A DNA stretch of 64,000 nt, from contig JAPDRN010000001.1 of assembly GCA_030247855.1 (NCBI GenBank), positions 496,001 through 560,000 of the forward strand. The letters run 5' to 3'. A program made the position numbers and the translations under genes. Shown one piece after another: positions 55,015-64,000 of this stretch. This DNA comes from Knufia peltigerae (Eukaryota; Ascomycota; Eurotiomycetes; Chaetothyriales; Trichomeriaceae). The number at the start of each line of letters is the position of its first letter. The stretch's first letter is position 1. The notes under the pieces are model-generated. The model ran no database searches, was not told where the DNA came from, and was given only the letters and a program-made list of their open reading frames with translations.

Positions 55015-55955
55015 GTCATTGTCACGAGTTTGATAGACGTTAAGTGATGCGTGCGATGTACCAGTAATCAGCTTACATACGGAATGGATGTCTTTGCAGG
55101 TGAGGGAGGTCAAGAGTGTGGACAGATGAAGCCCGACGTCGACGAGGTTGATTGATAGATGGTTCTCAGCCTCGTGACACGTCCCAAAAACATCGACCCA
55201 TCATCTTTCCCCCCATCCAATACTGTAACTCGCCCAAGAGAACACAAGCACAGAACTCCCTGTCTGTACAGACTCGACCTAGCCGCGCCAAAAAAAAATA
55301 CTGCACATGTCATTCATATTCATGGGTCGAATCAAGCGTCGAGACTTGTGTACACACGGATATTTACGAAAAGTGAGGACCTTACGACTCGCTAGACCAA
55401 GGTAGGCATAAATCGTAACTTTTGTGTCCCTGATTACCCTTTCGAATAGATCAGAGTCCATGGGTATATATACTTGGTGATGGTCATGGTCATGCCATCG
55501 GTGAATAACCATCTTCCTCATATTGCCTCTTCATTTCCTTTTTGTTGCCGTCTGGCTGGTGTGATACAGTAGTATCACATCCACGGATACAAGACGAGTG
55601 TTTTGTATACACGAAGACATTCATGACAACGATACCCTCTTCTCCTGCAAAGACAGAAATTTGTATTTTCCAAAAAAGAGTGACTGATTGTTCGAACTGA
55701 ACAAAGACTAGCTTATCTAGGTCATATCCCCCCTCTGCTGCCACGAGGACGAAAGGTGATTGATTGATGTGGCGTCCACGTCCACCGCAGACTCTCTGAG
55801 ATCCCACCGACAAAGGCTCTACTCGATCATGACAGTGTGTTTATATATTGTCTGTCTATCCCAACAATATACATCACGGTCCGAAGCATATTGAAGGACA
55901 AGCAACACCCATATCACCACCACACCAATTGCTCGCCACAGAGAGTGTTTACCGT
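55015..55955. other. Convergent intergenic region
   Basis: 0.94 kb between the NTF2-like gene and the Cys-rich mini-gene. One copy of CTCAGCCTCGT lies at 55165-55175. Open frames here have no recognisable content. Confidence 0.5.
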
Positions 55956-56127
55956 TCAATGCTTCAACAAAAAGACATTAGCGTGTTAGCCAAAGGTACA
56001 TAACATGTACACGGGAAGATGATGATATGACCCGAAAGAGACAAAGAGGGACAAAACATACAGTGCAGCAAGAACATCCCTTGCATCCAGAGGCATCATG
56101 GCCACAGGTACTGCAGTGAGGTTCCAT
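55956..56127 (-). CDS. 23-residue cysteine-rich, metallothionein-like peptide
   Basis: A very short gene: exon 56062-56127 (22 codons) and exon 55956-55961 (CAT TGA), with a 99-bp intron having donor GTATGT, CTAAC/CTAAT branch points and acceptor TGAAG. The peptide has six Cys at positions 5, 8, 15, 18, 20 and 21 (C-x2-C-x6-C-x2-C-x-C-C) and His at 4, 10 and 23. It has no aromatic residue, as in fungal metallothioneins of 20-30 residues that bind Cu(I) or Zn(II). A TATA box lies about 175 bp upstream, so it has its own core promoter. If the intron were retained the frame would continue 27 more codons. The class call is by composition and size; I have not matched it to a named family member. 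Confidence 0.6.
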
Positions 56128-57977
56128 TGTTTGTTGGACTAAGGTGTCCGGGTCTCGAGGGTAAGTAAGACGAGAGAGAGACTGTTTTTGGGTTTTATGT
56201 TTGTGTCGTTTGTGTTTTGATGTCAGTAACGCAACAAGTTTTGTCGTGAAGGAAACAAAAAAGAAAAGGAAGATACATCTCTAGCGTTCTCGGGGATGGG
56301 TTTATATACCCTCTCCAGATTGCTTTGTGTGGTCGTCTGATTCAAAGTTGCATGCAGTGCAATTGTTTGACCCAGTCCCGACCTCCCTCGAACCCACGCT
56401 TCTCTTGCTCAAGTGGTCAGGCATCCATGCCCTGCAAGCCCGTGGGGTGAGAAGAGGAATTCATGGACCATTAGATTCAGGTAATCGAGAATGAGGTGAA
56501 CCTGTCCCTGCAGACGAGAAAGGACCCGTCCCACGTCCTCTCGCTCGCTCGTTCGCCCGTGTGAAAAATGCAAGAAGATGATCCACTATCCGTCCAAAGG
56601 GCCTGTAGGTTGTGTGATAACATCTCTCATGCTGCGTGGGCATGGCTCCCCTTCTACTTCTCCCAAGCCAATCACTCGCTTCTTCCTGGAGCGGGCGTTG
56701 ATAGCATCCCACCCTGTTAGGACGCTCTTCGGACGGGTCCGGTTCGATCCCAAGGCTCTCAGGTTGTACAATGGTATCCCTGCTAAGGTTTCGTCCGGTC
56801 AGCCCAATTCTGCAAACATGCCACGCCATGTGTGCCCTAGACTGTTCCGCCTGGGGCCTCTGAATGGACAATTTCGACACTCTTGTGACTTTAAGCCAAG
56901 GTCTGACGTGTTGACGATCCGTGCCGTCAAATGTGCAAGATGTGCTGGCAACTGTGCTGAGCTTCTTGTGGGATGCTAAGGATGCTAGATGCTCTCCCAT
57001 TGACTCGTCTCATCTCTTTGCCGAGAGAGCTTCCACACGAAGTAAAAGAAGAGGCGTATGCCAGGTCAGTCCGAGTTGGAGGGCAAGCTGTGGATATATC
57101 TTTCCAACGAGTCAGATATCATCAGACCGGTGAAGGTGGACACAGCCCATCGAGAAATGACATCGAATTTATCCCCGGTCATGGCAGCTAAGCAGCTGAC
57201 AGCACATGCTGTTGAGATTTTTCACAATCAGAGGCACTCTGTATCTCATTCGAACGTACATCCAGGTACGGTTCCCATTTGACCCAATTGGTAGCCTACC
57301 TATCTCCTCACCATACGGTTGTTCTGTTTCGTAGCCATCGACTCCTCTCATTTCAGTGGTTCCGAGGTTTGAATCTGGACAACATCCGCAAGAGATTCAA
57401 TTTGACCAAAATTGAACAAGTCGAGTGAAGTGAGGTGTATGTGTACTGGGCACATGTTGTGGGATGACGCTCTGAAACGAAACGGTGCAGTCATATTGAG
57501 CTTTTCAGACGTCCAAGAAAGATCTGCGAGAATGTCATCGTCCTCCTTCCCGTTCTCGGTCACTCTTCGGTATCATATTTCGCCTATCGTGCTTCGAAGA
57601 TACCTGCCTAGCTATCCAGTGTCATGACAAGGCGACGCTTGATACGCATTTCTACAAATATGTGACGATATTGAAAGGATCCTATGATTTCTCTGAAGCC
57701 GAATAAACAATGTCTAAAGCCTTAAGCGGCCATTTAAAGGTCCTAGACTAGAGCTCTAGTTTCCAGCGTTCCTCGTCCAAACTTGCCCTAGAATCAATTG
57801 TTGTCGGTAGCACTGAACATAATTTCCCATGGTCTCATATCCTTCTTGAGCTCGTATGAAGAGATCAAGTTCGTTTCCATCTACACATTCTTCCAACCGG
57901 GAGCATTTCGCTCCAATTGCTTCTAGCTGACCTCAACCCCATAAAGTAAGAAGAATACACGTTGAACTCTGCCACCC
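56128..57977. other. Intergenic region
   Basis: 1.85 kb from the Cys-rich gene promoter to the 3' end of ROM2. Short frames (such as 56578-56979) have no recognisable domain. A GGTTCGATCC string at 56740 resembles a tRNA T-loop, but its stem does not pair. Confidence 0.55.
56301..56308 (-). promoter_or_regulatory. TATA box of the metallothionein-like gene
   Basis: Reads TATATAAA on the minus strand, about 175 bp before the ATG at 56127, preceded by an upstream region without other genes. Strong TATA boxes are common in inducible fungal genes such as metallothioneins. Confidence 0.55.
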
Positions 57978-60900
57978 TCAAGCCTGAGCTTGAGTCCAGA
58001 AATCGAGGCTGGCAATCACATCTTCACCGCTCTCATCTTCGTAAGCGTACAGAATCTGTATAGTGTTAGGATAGGCATCACATATCAAGCGCAGTTCAAT
58101 GACTTACCTCGCGGGTACTGGAATGAAGCATCCTTACGTTCTTGCCGGTCATGACATGAATCAACTCGCTAGTTTCGATGTGTCTTATCTCAATGAAACT
58201 CGGCTCGAAGGCAAGAATGTAGGGGTAATTCAGAGCAAATGCCTGTGGAGTTCCTTCCCAGGTGATCTTCCAGTCCTGTCGAGCTCGCCACCCATTCCTA
58301 TTGACGAAGAAACTGAAGTCCGAATAGTTGAGCAGGAACTCGCCGTTAAGACGCTCAATATGAATTGGCTTGACATTTTCTTTTCTTGTGACGAAGTCAA
58401 GGGACGTGTCTGCTTGGTCGAGAAGTGATTGCCGCTCTGTGGTTTCCAAAGACACAACTTCGAAGCCTCTGGCACAGCCAACACATAGCGTTGATCTTAG
58501 GTAGTGTACCGACGTGGATTCGGCAGGGATGTAGAATTCCTTGGATGGGTTAGTAAGGGGGGCCTACGAGTCAAGGGAGTAACTTACCTTGAAAGGCTTT
58601 AGGGCATCTTGACCGCTCGCAAACATTTTACTAATAGCTGGCTTCTTCTTGCCTTTTGTTAGGTCATCCATAGGCTCGTATACTTTGATAGTCGTTGACA
58701 GAGCCGATGTCTTGACAGAGCAAACCAAATGCCTACCCAAACCAATCCCAGCCTTGAAGAAGTTAGCATGGCCTTGAATCTTTCGAGGTCGTGTCGCCAG
58801 AGGGTTCTGATTATTCGCATCGAGTGCTTCGAACGGATAAGAAGTGAGAGTTTTGTTCGAGAGGACCAAAAGTAGTCGATACTCCTCCAAAGTGTCAATT
58901 TGAGACACTTGAGTGGCATCAAGGATTCGTCTTGGTTTGATCGACTTATCCTTGGTAAATCGGTCGGCAATGTAGATCCCGTTGTCGGTACCAATAATAA
59001 GTTTTCTCCCACCATCAGTTGGCACAAGGCAATTGACTCGGTTTTGGGCGTTGAAGAAGCCTTCACAGAGAATCGACTTGGTATAAAAATCGCTGCTGCG
59101 CTCTCGAAGCTTACTCTGCTGCTCTTCCACCAGTTCAATGAACTTCTTACGTTGGGTAATGGAGGTGGCATAGAGTTGAAGCTCATAAGCACCTTTACCA
59201 AGATGACGGAAGGTGACGGGATACACTTCTTTCTGACCTGGAGTGCTCGATGCCGATGATTTGGCACCGGGTATGAGACTTGAGGAAGGCCGTTTTGCGA
59301 TACCCAATCGAGGAATAACCTGATCCATTTCGGCAATAACCAAAAGTTCCAGGGGAATTGGTTTTCGGTAGACTCTCAATTCTTCTCTCTTGTTCACGGT
59401 TTTGACCCTGCACATCAGGACGGCATGGTCAAACAAGTAAACCTGTACTTCAGCAGTATCGGTCGGGGACTTTTTGAAACCCATCTTGGTCAAGATGACA
59501 CGGTTCTCCTCAGTGAGCTTCAGGTCTGTATACTCTCCTGGATTCCACTTGAGCGATTGATTCAGTTGCAGCAGGTTGAAGTGGTTTTCAGCCTTGCCGC
59601 TCTCAGCATTGACTCGAGCCAGGAAGTCCTTGATGATTCCGATGGCTTTGGGTATGTCCTTCTTATCAGGGTTGTCGTCCTTGGTGTATTTCAGTACATT
59701 GTCGAGTAGAAGTGGATACCGAGCCAAACGAGTCGTTGGTTTCGTGAGATACCCATTAAGCTCCAGCTTCCTTGACTCTTTGAGTCTTTCGGTCTCGTCG
59801 ACGAAGCGAGAAAATGCGGGATTTGCTCCTTTCTCCTTCTCGAACTCATATTTGCCGTACATTTGATTGGCACCATACTTGATAAATGGGTCGAACTGGG
59901 GAACCCATTTCAAAAAGACATCTCCAATACATTGTACCACATGCTGCTCCTTTTGTCTTTTGGACAATTCGTCTGCGAATTTCCCGTTGACTGCAAGAAC
60001 TTCCAGACAATTGCCAAAGACCGTGCGCACGAACTTTTCACGCTTTTCTTCTTTGATCGGAGATGCCACATTGCCCAACCCGCGCAACGGTCTTATCCAG
60101 AAGTCGCGTAGATACTCCAAATCCTTGACGAAGTCACGCTCTGTGTACATGATCTCAGAGATGACTTCTTGTCTCTTTTTCTCGCGATCATCAATTCTAT
60201 CGGCAACTTCTTTTGGTACGCTGTTGATCCAGAGTTTCTGTTCCTGGTCATCATTGTCGTGAAGACTGCCTCTTGAATTGGAGTGTCTCAGACCCGGCTG
60301 TGGTTTCAAATTAAGTCTCGCTTGTTGTTCCAACCTTCGCGGACATGCGATAGAGTAGCAGAGATTGTCTCTTGTGCAAGTGGGAGAATAACATTCTGTG
60401 AGTAAGGTGAAGACACCATTGACGTCTTTTGATGATGCCTCCTCTCCAAGGGTTTCTTTGAATTGGTAAACCTCTCCAGGTGCATCTCTTAGTCGATGTT
60501 CATAGGTAACATCATGAAAAAATTTCTGCGCATCCAAAGCACGCCCAAGCAGCAGAGCCAGATTGCGATCGGTAGTTTTGATGATATAAGCAATCAGGTC
60601 AACAGCTTCCGCACCTGTAAAGGCGTTCTTGTAAGACAAGTCGTTCTTCTCCCTGTCACCGACACCAATACGTTCCTGAAAGGCGCTGGCGACACGTGAG
60701 AGAAGAGCCGGGTACACCAATGGGGACTTTCTCTGAACAACGGTGCTCGTCGTGCTCTGACTTGAGGAATGACTGGATGGTGCAGGGCGTTGCTTCATAC
60801 TATCACTGCGTGACCCGTTCATCGTTGTGCCCGTCAGATCAGAAGAACCAGAAGCGATAGAAGCCGATGATACCGTCCGTGGCGGGGCTGCGCTGCTCTC

Positions 60901-61767
60901 ACTAGGGCGGCGTGCACGGTGTGTCGGCACGTACGCCGGCGAGCTGGTTGAATTGAAAGACCCTTGAACAGATACCTGATCTGCAAAGGGATCACCTTCT
61001 GCTTCTCGACGTCTCCCAGGCACAACCCTTCCACTAGTCAACTGTTGTGTGTGATCACGATCAAATGAATATGTACCCATGGACATCGCGCGATCGTCAG
61101 GACGTTCAGGTATGTGCCGGCCCTGCGCAGTCGTTCTAGATGGACCCATGGGACCCATTCCAGCATAAGGTTGCTGTCGAATGGCACCAGCCGTACCTTG
61201 TTGGAAACTATTGGGTGGAGGTCGGTAACCAATGGTAGGCTCACCCGGTCTCACCATAGATCGTGATCTGTAGGAGTCGTTATTCAGTGCCGGAGGAGGC
61301 ATTCTGTTGGGAAGAGGCCTGCGCTCATATGGATTGGGCATCATGTGCGGTCCTCCTGATCGTGGATCCATGCGTTGAGGAGGGGGGTATGGTCTCCGAT
61401 CTGGAAACATGGGTGGGGGATTATGCGGCATAGGTCTTGGGTTACCTGTGCCGTTCATGTAGGGCTGAGCTGGGACGATGCCGTTTGCACGGTCGTAATT
61501 CTGTGGAGGATGTCGCATGGGCGGAGGCGGTCCCTGTCGCATAGACATTGTGTGTTGGGCTGGCTGCATACCCATGCTCAAGCTGTTGGAGCGATCGTAC
61601 ATCATCCCTGACGACTGGGTTGTCATTGTCTGTGATCTTCCTGGAGGCGGCGCTCCGCCAAAGATGTTGTGGAAAGCAGCATCTCTCTGACGGTCGGCCG
61701 GGGGACCACCATAGTTTGGGCTTCTCGAAGCATGGTAGCGCGAATCGGGACTACCATAGTCTGCCAT
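57978..61767 (-). CDS. ROM2: Rho1 guanine nucleotide exchange factor Rom2
   Basis: Exons 58588-61767, 58108-58539 and 57978-58055, 1229 residues, all in phase 0, with 48- and 52-bp introns (GTAAGT donors). Residues 1-340 are Pro/Met/Arg-rich and disordered. A DEP domain follows (about 347-435, AFTGAEAVDLIAYIIKTT), then the DH exchange domain (about 530-720, EIMYTERDFVKDLEYLRDFW), a PH domain (about 740-890) and a citron-homology CNH domain (about 900-1210, LIIGTDNGIYIADRF onward). The two small 3' exons complete the CNH domain and end IASLDFWTQAQA. Rom2 activates Rho1 at the plasma membrane in the cell-wall integrity pathway, downstream of Wsc/Mid sensors. Confidence 0.95.
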
Positions 61768-62465
61768 ACTCAGCGAAGAGATAGCAGAGGGAGGGTAGCC
61801 TTAGAAGAGGAATGAATGTCACCGAGGGTGCATCGAGCGCGGTGAGATGGAGTTCACAGGGGGTTTCTTGGGAGGCCGTGCTTTATTCTCTCCTCTCTCC
61901 TCTTCTTTGTTTCTGCTCGTCCTTACCCAGGATATTTCTTGTCGAAAAGCTATCGCATGTAAGGGTCACCGTGGTATTGGAGTTAATCGTGGGATAGGAG
62001 TATGAACAAGTAAATGTGGTGGCTGATACTAAGATTGAGAGGTGCGTCGTGGAGGGCGTCGATGTAGGTGGATAGAATTACATGTGATGTTGCACAAATT
62101 CATGCTCCGCCCATGCCAGCAGGAACAGAGCGAAGAAAAATGAGAAATATGGTCTGAGGATGTGAAGATAATTTGCGAATGAATGGGTTAGAGCCGTCGT
62201 GCTCGCAGTTGTGGTTCCAAGTTGGAATAACGAGGATCGACCAACCGACACAGACACAAGCCTGCGCCTTAATCTTATTGGCTCCTTCCTCAAAGCTTTG
62301 CCTGCGGTTGTGATGTGATCTTAAGAACGCAGGCACATCTCTACAATACACATTTACACCAACACGACTCAACGTTGTCGCACTTCCTATGAACTCCCCT
62401 GTGACAATCATACCACGGACCTCGAACTCAAATTAGCGAAAAGGACCCTTGATACCAGAGGCAGA
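61768..62465. other. Divergent intergenic region ROM2/VMA11
   Basis: 0.7 kb between two start codons. CT-rich tracts occur near 61885-61920. No gene or repeat seen. Confidence 0.55.
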
Positions 62466-63179
62466 ATGGCCGGCATCATGGAAACACCCGTGAACGAATA
62501 TACACCAAGCTTTGCACCCTTTTTTGGCATGGCAAGTTATTACCCTGGACTTCTGACTAGGAAGAAAAGCTGACCATTTGCAGGCTGGAATTGCATCCGC
62601 GGTACGTTACTCGCTCTATTCTGCCTGATACCTGTACTAACGCCGGCCGTGCTGCAGATGATATTTGGATGTACGATCTGTACCCGAGAAGCGAGTAAAT
62701 GATTCCACTACTAAGAAATCACAGGTTTAGGAGCAGCATATGGAACGGCAAAATCAGGAATTGGCATTGCTGGTGTCGGTCAATACCGTCCTGATCTGGT
62801 TATGAAGGTCTGATATGCACTGGCATAAAAGTTTTATAGAGAGTTGACAAGAAAATAGTCGTTGATACCCGTGGTCATGTCCGGAATTATCGCTGTCTAT
62901 GCTCTTGTGATAGCAGTCTTGATCGCTGGAGACATGGAACCTCCCCCAGCAAAGCACTACAGTCTCTTCACAGGCTTCATGCATCTAGCCAGTGGTCTCA
63001 GCGTAGGGTTGGCGGGGTTGGCGGCCGGGTATGCCATTGGCATTGTGGGAGACATGGGTGTGCGAGCCTACATGCAGCAATCCCGGATTTTCGTGGGTAT
63101 GGTGCTCATTTTGATTTTTGGCGAGGTGCTTGGACTCTACGGCTTGATTGTTGGGTTGCTCCTGAACTCGAAGAGTTAA
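62466..63179 (+). CDS. VMA11: V-ATPase proteolipid subunit c' (Vma11)
   Basis: Five exons: 62466-62531, 62584-62601, 62658-62670, 62725-62807 and 62859-63179, 166 residues. Exon 2 has 18 nt and exon 3 only 13. The first intron is GC-AG type (ATG|GCAAGT); a GT donor three bases later would break the protein, whereas the GC donor gives FFGMAGIASAMIFGCLGAAY. Four membrane helices are present. Vma11-type features are VMKSLIPVVMSGI, GFMHLASGLSVG and GIVGDMGVRAYMQQSRIFVG. The proton-carrying Glu is in IFGEVLGLYG. Subunit c' is a fungus-specific member of the c-ring of the vacuolar proton pump. The c versus c' decision rests on the loop residues listed. Confidence 0.92.
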
Positions 63180-63358
63180 GCCTTGACACTGGGAGGTTGT
63201 ATGAGCTTAGCTAGGTTTCTGCGAAATATAAAACGGTGTTTGGTGCTTCTAGAGGGATAACTGGTTGTGGGAGATCATGTACTAGTAATATCATATGCAT
63301 GAATTGAACATCGCTATACGCTATAACACTCGTATCGAACATGAATAGAATCTAAAAT
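63180..63358. other. Short convergent intergenic region
   Basis: About 180 bp of 3' flank shared by VMA11 and the acetyltransferase gene. Nothing beyond AT-rich sequence is seen. Confidence 0.55.
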
Positions 63359-64000
63359 TTAGGCCAGGAACATGGCGAGATTGCCACCAATATGCTTGAG
63401 GTCGAGGAGGAAGGTGTCGTGACCAAACAGACTGATGTCTTCTCCGAGCTCAACATGGGTGACTTGATGATTTCCAGTAGCCCGTAGAGTTTCAGCGATT
63501 TCACGTTGCTGCCAGGCCGGAAATAGGATATCACTGGCTACTCCCATTACAAGTACAGGATGAGATCGTAAAGCAGCCATACCCTTGACCAGGTCCTGTG
63601 GTGGCTCGCTGCCAATTGAACTGGTTGCCTCGTCCATGGGTGCTGTCGATTCCTGCTCTTCGTAGTTTTTGGAGGGAAGGGTAAGGCTACAGGATAAGTC
63701 GTTGCGAATCGATACGTCAGGGCGTTGCATCATCTTTTCCAAATTCTCCTGGCGGCGTAGCTTGGTTTGCTCTTGATGGGCAAATCCGAGGTCGAAGAGG
63801 TCCATGGCTTTAGATACATACAACAGCGAGTTGGGGTCGTACTCCAGCGAAAACTTCTCTCCTGCGTGATCAAGATAGGTTTCGATCAGGAAGTCCGGGC
63901 ACAAAGCAGGCTGCTTCCTAGGATCTGCTCGTCGGCGTCCAAATCTGTTCTCCCATTCAGGTCCACTTCGATAGGTCACTGTGGCTATCTCACGAGCGAG
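63359..64000 (-). CDS. Serine/homoserine O-acetyltransferase, C-terminal part (truncated by window edge)
   Basis: The 3' 214 codons of a gene whose start lies beyond 64000. The enzyme is an alpha/beta hydrolase that acetylates the hydroxyl of serine or homoserine with acetyl-CoA, feeding cysteine or methionine synthesis. Seen motifs are YRSGPEWENRFGRRRAD, CPDFLIETYLDHAGEKF, DPNSLLYVSKAMDLFDLG, the catalytic Asp in VLVMGVASDILFPAWQQRE and the catalytic His in SLFGHDTFLLDL. A low-complexity insert lies between the two conserved blocks. From recall, YRSGPEWExRFG and YLDHAGEKF are nearer to CysA-type serine acetyltransferases of fungi than to Met2 proper, but the substrate call is uncertain without the N-terminal half. 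Confidence 0.85.
   Translation of the reverse strand, partial: LAREIATVTYRSGPEWENRFGRRRADPRKQPALCPDFLIETYLDHAGEKFSLEYDPNSLLYVSKAMDLFDLGFAHQEQTKLRRQENLEKMMQRPDVSIRNDLSCSLTLPSKNYEEQESTAPMDEATSSIGSEPPQDLVKGMAALRSHPVLVMGVASDILFPAWQQREIAETLRATGNHQVTHVELGEDISLFGHDTFLLDLKHIGGNLAMFLA

Noticed and set aside
56735..56765. Possible tRNA T-arm (GGTTCGATCC)
   Set aside because: Flanking five-base stems do not pair and no anticodon or acceptor arm could be found on either strand.
56578..56979. 133-codon plus-strand frame and a competing minus-strand frame
   Set aside because: Neither shows a domain or conserved motif; both probably chance frames upstream of the Cys-rich gene.

Overview
The window is nuclear DNA of a filamentous ascomycete (Pezizomycotina). 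Genes carry short spliceosomal introns (mostly 46-100 bp) with GTRNGT-type donors and CTNAC-like branch points. The orthologue set is typical of the group: Mei2, HapE/NF-YC, Sec15, Rom2, Vma11, a HeLo-like/ankyrin protein and a Zn-cluster regulator tail. Intergenic DNA carries the palindromic GTAC-rich motifs (TACGGAGTA, TACCTAGGTA) often seen in these fungi. The class cannot be fixed from sequence alone; Eurotiomycetes or Dothideomycetes are my best guesses. No transposon, CRISPR, rRNA or convincing tRNA was seen.

Layout. 1-9.8 kb: 3' end of a transcription factor, a patatin-like protein whose GxSxG serine is replaced by glycine, and an AVT-type vacuolar amino-acid transporter. 9.8-20 kb: a large F-box/UBA-like protein, Fcf2 (pre-rRNA processing) and the CCAAT-binding subunit HapE/Hap5. 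20-34 kb: exocyst Sec15, the meiotic RNA-binding protein Mei2, an indoleamine 2,3-dioxygenase, phosphoserine aminotransferase, a small secreted protein and RNA polymerase III subunit Rpc31. 34-47 kb: a HeLo-like/ankyrin protein, the diflavin reductase Tah18, a copper amine oxidase, a complex I B12-type subunit and the Caf1/Pop2 deadenylase. 47-64 kb: an OCRL-type inositol 5-phosphatase divergent from the PROPPIN Hsv2, an uncharacterised NTF2-like protein, a 23-codon metallothionein-like gene, the Rho1 GEF Rom2, V-ATPase subunit c' (Vma11) and the 3' part of a serine/homoserine O-acetyltransferase.

The genes are mainly housekeeping and do not form a secondary-metabolite cluster. Thematic neighbours are the phosphoinositide pair (5-phosphatase/Hsv2) and two amino-acid enzymes (IDO/SerC), but co-regulation is only inference. 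Gene models were spliced by hand from donor/acceptor signals, phase continuity and recalled family alignments. Several apparent long open frames start at GTG or TTG or run through introns without a stop, so exon boundaries are given in each entry. The points most worth a second look are the tiny Cys-rich gene near 56.1 kb, the two possible 3' ends of mei2, the GC-AG intron and micro-exons of VMA11, the nucleophile-less patatin, and an 11-mer (CTCAGCCTCGT) found at four intergenic places.
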